A stretch of DNA of 64,000 nt, from the NCBI RefSeq assembly GCF_008831285.2, contig NC_045139.1:17528354-17592353 (forward strand). The letters are read 5' to 3'. Below the pieces are notes generated by a model. That model worked only from the letters and a program-made list of their open reading frames with translations, was not told the DNA's origin and made no database searches. The DNA is from Nymphaea colorata. Its lineage: Eukaryota > Streptophyta > Magnoliopsida > Nymphaeales > Nymphaeaceae. Position 1 is the stretch's first letter; each line of letters starts with the position of its first letter. The translations under genes and the position numbers were made by a program. Shown here piece by piece: positions 62,085-64,000 of this stretch.

Positions 62085-63245
62085 TAGTAATATGAGTAAC
62101 ATTAGAAACTAATAACGGTGTAATCTTTGGTAGTGTTTTGATTTCTTTTGTACTTCTCTTGTTAAGAAGATTAAAAAAAAAAAGTGGTGAAAACATATGT
62201 AACGGAATTTTACAGTTCAAGCTGCAGTTTCTAGGTTTGCATAAAGTGTGTTGGGGCGGACTTATAAACCTCAAATCACTCTGTTTTTTACCAATGCCTT
62301 TAGAACTTGATGCACTTCTAGTTCTGCCGTTGTTTCTTGGAACCGCACCAAGAAATTGATCACCATCTTTAGTTGTTCACCGCAAACATCCCATCTTACT
62401 ACTGTAGTGGAGAGGGACTGAGTTTAAACATCCAAGGAATGAACGTTTTGCTTCCAATCTTTCCCATGGTTAATGACCTTTTCTTCGAAACCAATGACTC
62501 CTAGATCCCAAGATTTTAAGCTAATCTTTTAGGTCCAAAAGCGTAAGGCGACCAAAAGCTTGGGATTTCCTTTACTTTGAAAACATGGAACAAAGACACC
62601 TTTTCGGCCTTCGATCACCTCAGCTGTGTCAAGTCTTCCGCCGCTGCCGCCAAGAGTCGATGAGACGTGTGTGTGGGCATTTGCCCCACATGTTTTAGCA
62701 CTTTTCTTGAGATCTATCCACAACTTTGTTAGGAATTTTACTCAAGGTTGCGTCTGGCTTCAAAAATGGCGATTTGTGAAATTCATGTTTTTTGACTTGC
62801 TTATGTGTTTGGGTGACAACAAAAGAACCATACTTTCAGATATGGAGACAGAAATTTTGCATGAAAAAGGTCGAATTGAAGTTTCTAAATTTAAACCTCA
62901 AGGAATATCATTTTTCAAAAATTTTAGATAAGACAAATGATTTTTTTAAATTTTACATGCAAATTCTTTATTTTTTTTAGGTGGGGTGGTGGCTCTTGCG
63001 GGCCCTAACCTGTCTCTGCCCCTGCATACTTTCACTTTTTCAAATCTGGGTTTCTGTTTAGAGAACAAAAATGAGTTGGTATAGTAAATTTATTGATATT
63101 ATTAAAGGTTTTCTATGGAAAACGAGGGGAAGGAAGCAAGGCTATTGAGCGTCTTTCCAAAATGAGTTATGTCAAGGCGCCAAAACTGGCGTCCTAACAC
63201 TTTGAATTCTAAGGAGGTCAAAAATTCCATATCTTGAGGCAAAAC
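62085..63245. repeat. Upstream flank of copy C, paralogous to 54025-55830
   Basis: Ordered matches to the copy B upstream region: ATTAGAAACTAATAA, TACAGTTCAAGCTGCA, GAACTTGATGCACTTC, GCGTAAGGCGACCAAAAGCT, GTCTTCCGCCGCT and, last, CCATATC.TGAGGCA. Similarity breaks at about 63245, before the core promoter. Confidence 0.75.
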
Positions 63246-63766
63246 CTATGTCACTTAGTGCGGGATGAAGGTGCCGGAGCGGCACATCTTAAAAAATTTA
63301 AGTGCGGTGAGGGTATTTTATTATTATTATTATTATTAATTTATTATATAGATAACAAAATAAGCATGTATATATTATTATTACAATTTAGTTATTAATA
63401 TATATATCATAATTAAATAATTGTATTGCATAGAAAAATATCATAACAACCTATATTATATAAGTATTTTAGTAATATGACATTTTAACTGGACTTAGAT
63501 GTAAGTCGAAGCCGCACCCACGTCTAGTGCACACCCCACTTGATGTGACTCAAGTGCAACAATAAAATAAACGAGTCCGGGTGATTTAGGGCAAAACTCA
63601 CCATAGAAAAGAATAAGGCGGCCATATGGTAAAAAAGAAGGAGAATGGTTTCCGTGTTCCTACATGCAGTTTAAATTTGATGGATACTTTTGGTAGGGCA
63701 TTTCTAACCCATACGACAAAAAGGGTATTTTGGACATTTTGAATTTATAATGTATGGTCCAGCTCT

Positions 63767-63770
<4 letters not shown>
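63246..63770. other. Sequence replacing promoter and exon 1 of copy C
   Basis: No trace of COQ2-like exon 1 (no [12 protein letters not shown] coding text in any frame), core promoter or early intron 1. The stretch has a GTGCCGGAGCGGCAC palindrome at 63270-63284, a (TTA)n run near 63316-63340 and AT-rich sequence, then unplaced moderately GC text. It could be an insertion associated with a deletion. Confidence 0.6.

Positions 63771-63772
<2 letters not shown>

Positions 63773-63803
<31 letters not shown>
63773..63803. repeat. (TA)n microsatellite before copy C exon 2
   Basis: TATATA run at the point where similarity to copy B intron 1 resumes; copy B has (AT)n at the equivalent place (about 56915-56932). 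The repeat may mark the breakpoint of the exon 1 loss. Confidence 0.85.
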
Positions 63804-63805
<2 letters not shown>

Positions 63806-63880
63806 TTTGTAATTTTTGTTGTCCGAATGTTATGGCAAAATGGGGAAGGGTGATGCGTTTATGATGTGAGTTTGGTGCAG

Positions 63881-64000
63881 GGGAATTGCTTTGGCTGTGC
63901 CGCCTGGTAAGCTTCCGGATCTGAGCCTGGTGTCGGCGCTGGCTTGGGTTTCGTTCTTGGCGAGAGGGTTAGGCTGCGCCATCAATAACGTATTAGATCG
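63881..64000 (+). pseudogene. COQ2-like tandem copy C, 5'-truncated, exon 2 only in window
   Basis: Exon 2 follows a TTTGGTGCAG acceptor identical to copies A and B, and the preceding 90 bases match late intron 1 of copy B (GTTATGGCAAAATGGGG). The frame reads [18 protein letters not shown], then GLGCAINNVLDR at the window edge. The first Asp motif NDILD has become NNVLD, so a metal-binding aspartate is lost. Thr before it is Ala (C-A-I against C-T-I). No exon 1 exists in the 635 bases between upstream homology and intron 1 homology. Loss of start, core promoter and a catalytic residue points to a pseudogene. Later exons lie outside the window, so premature stops cannot be assessed. Confidence 0.8.

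Noticed and set aside
1..64000. CRISPR arrays, rRNA, tRNA genes, full-length LTR retrotransposons
   Set aside because: Repeats seen are simple sequence runs, short tandem duplications or local paralogous blocks. No rRNA or cloverleaf with the usual T-loop text was noticed by eye, and no reverse transcriptase or integrase frame was found.

Overview
This window is nuclear DNA from a flowering plant. Every recognisable gene is split by GT-AG introns that are richer in A+T (T-rich on the coding strand) than the exons, the proteins match plant-specific family forms, and (CT)n, (TA)n and (TG)n microsatellites are common. I cannot assign a species. There are no organellar, bacterial or viral genes and no CRISPR array; I saw no rRNA or tRNA gene by eye. 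All exon coordinates were worked out by hand from splice consensus, reading phase and family conservation.

Layout, left to right. (1) 267-8408, minus strand: an RCC1-repeat (beta-propeller) protein resembling Arabidopsis At3g02300; the first 11 coding exons are inside and the 3' end lies off the left edge. (2) 11279-18629, minus strand: a complete 10-exon tRNA-dihydrouridine(47) synthase of the DUS3 type, with two CCCH zinc fingers. (3) 20727-25841, plus strand: an hnRNP Q/R-like protein with an acidic N-terminus, three RRMs and an RG/GY-rich tail (LIF2/LIL group). (4) About 6 kb with no recognised coding gene, T-rich on the plus strand. (5) 31919-35989, plus strand: COQ2/PPT1, the mitochondrial 4-hydroxybenzoate polyprenyltransferase of ubiquinone synthesis. 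(6) 38024-46356, plus strand: SMU2/RED-IK, a spliceosome-associated factor. (7) 50255 to the right edge: an array of diverged COQ2-like genes. Copies A (50255-53038) and B (56077-59593) are complete and open. Copy C begins with exon 2 at 63881 and runs off the window.

The main point of interest is this COQ2-like array. Exons 2-7 have the same lengths in COQ2, A and B (136, 122, 70, 150, 136 and 97 nt), so A and B descend from the COQ2 type by DNA-level duplication. Both have much shorter N-termini and share substitutions near the active site. Copy B carries a cluster of changes in a conserved first-helix motif. Copy C has lost exon 1, the core promoter and the first aspartate of the NDxxD motif. 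Flanking DNA was duplicated with the genes, so the region shows repeated local duplication followed by diversification and decay of aromatic prenyltransferase genes. A possible outcome is new prenylated aromatic products, but that is inference only.

The other genes are ordinary housekeeping genes. RNA-related functions (DUS3, the hnRNP-like gene and SMU2) lie near each other, but nothing suggests co-regulation. Intergenic stretches hold dispersed repeats, microsatellites, short tandem duplications and candidate MITE-like elements.
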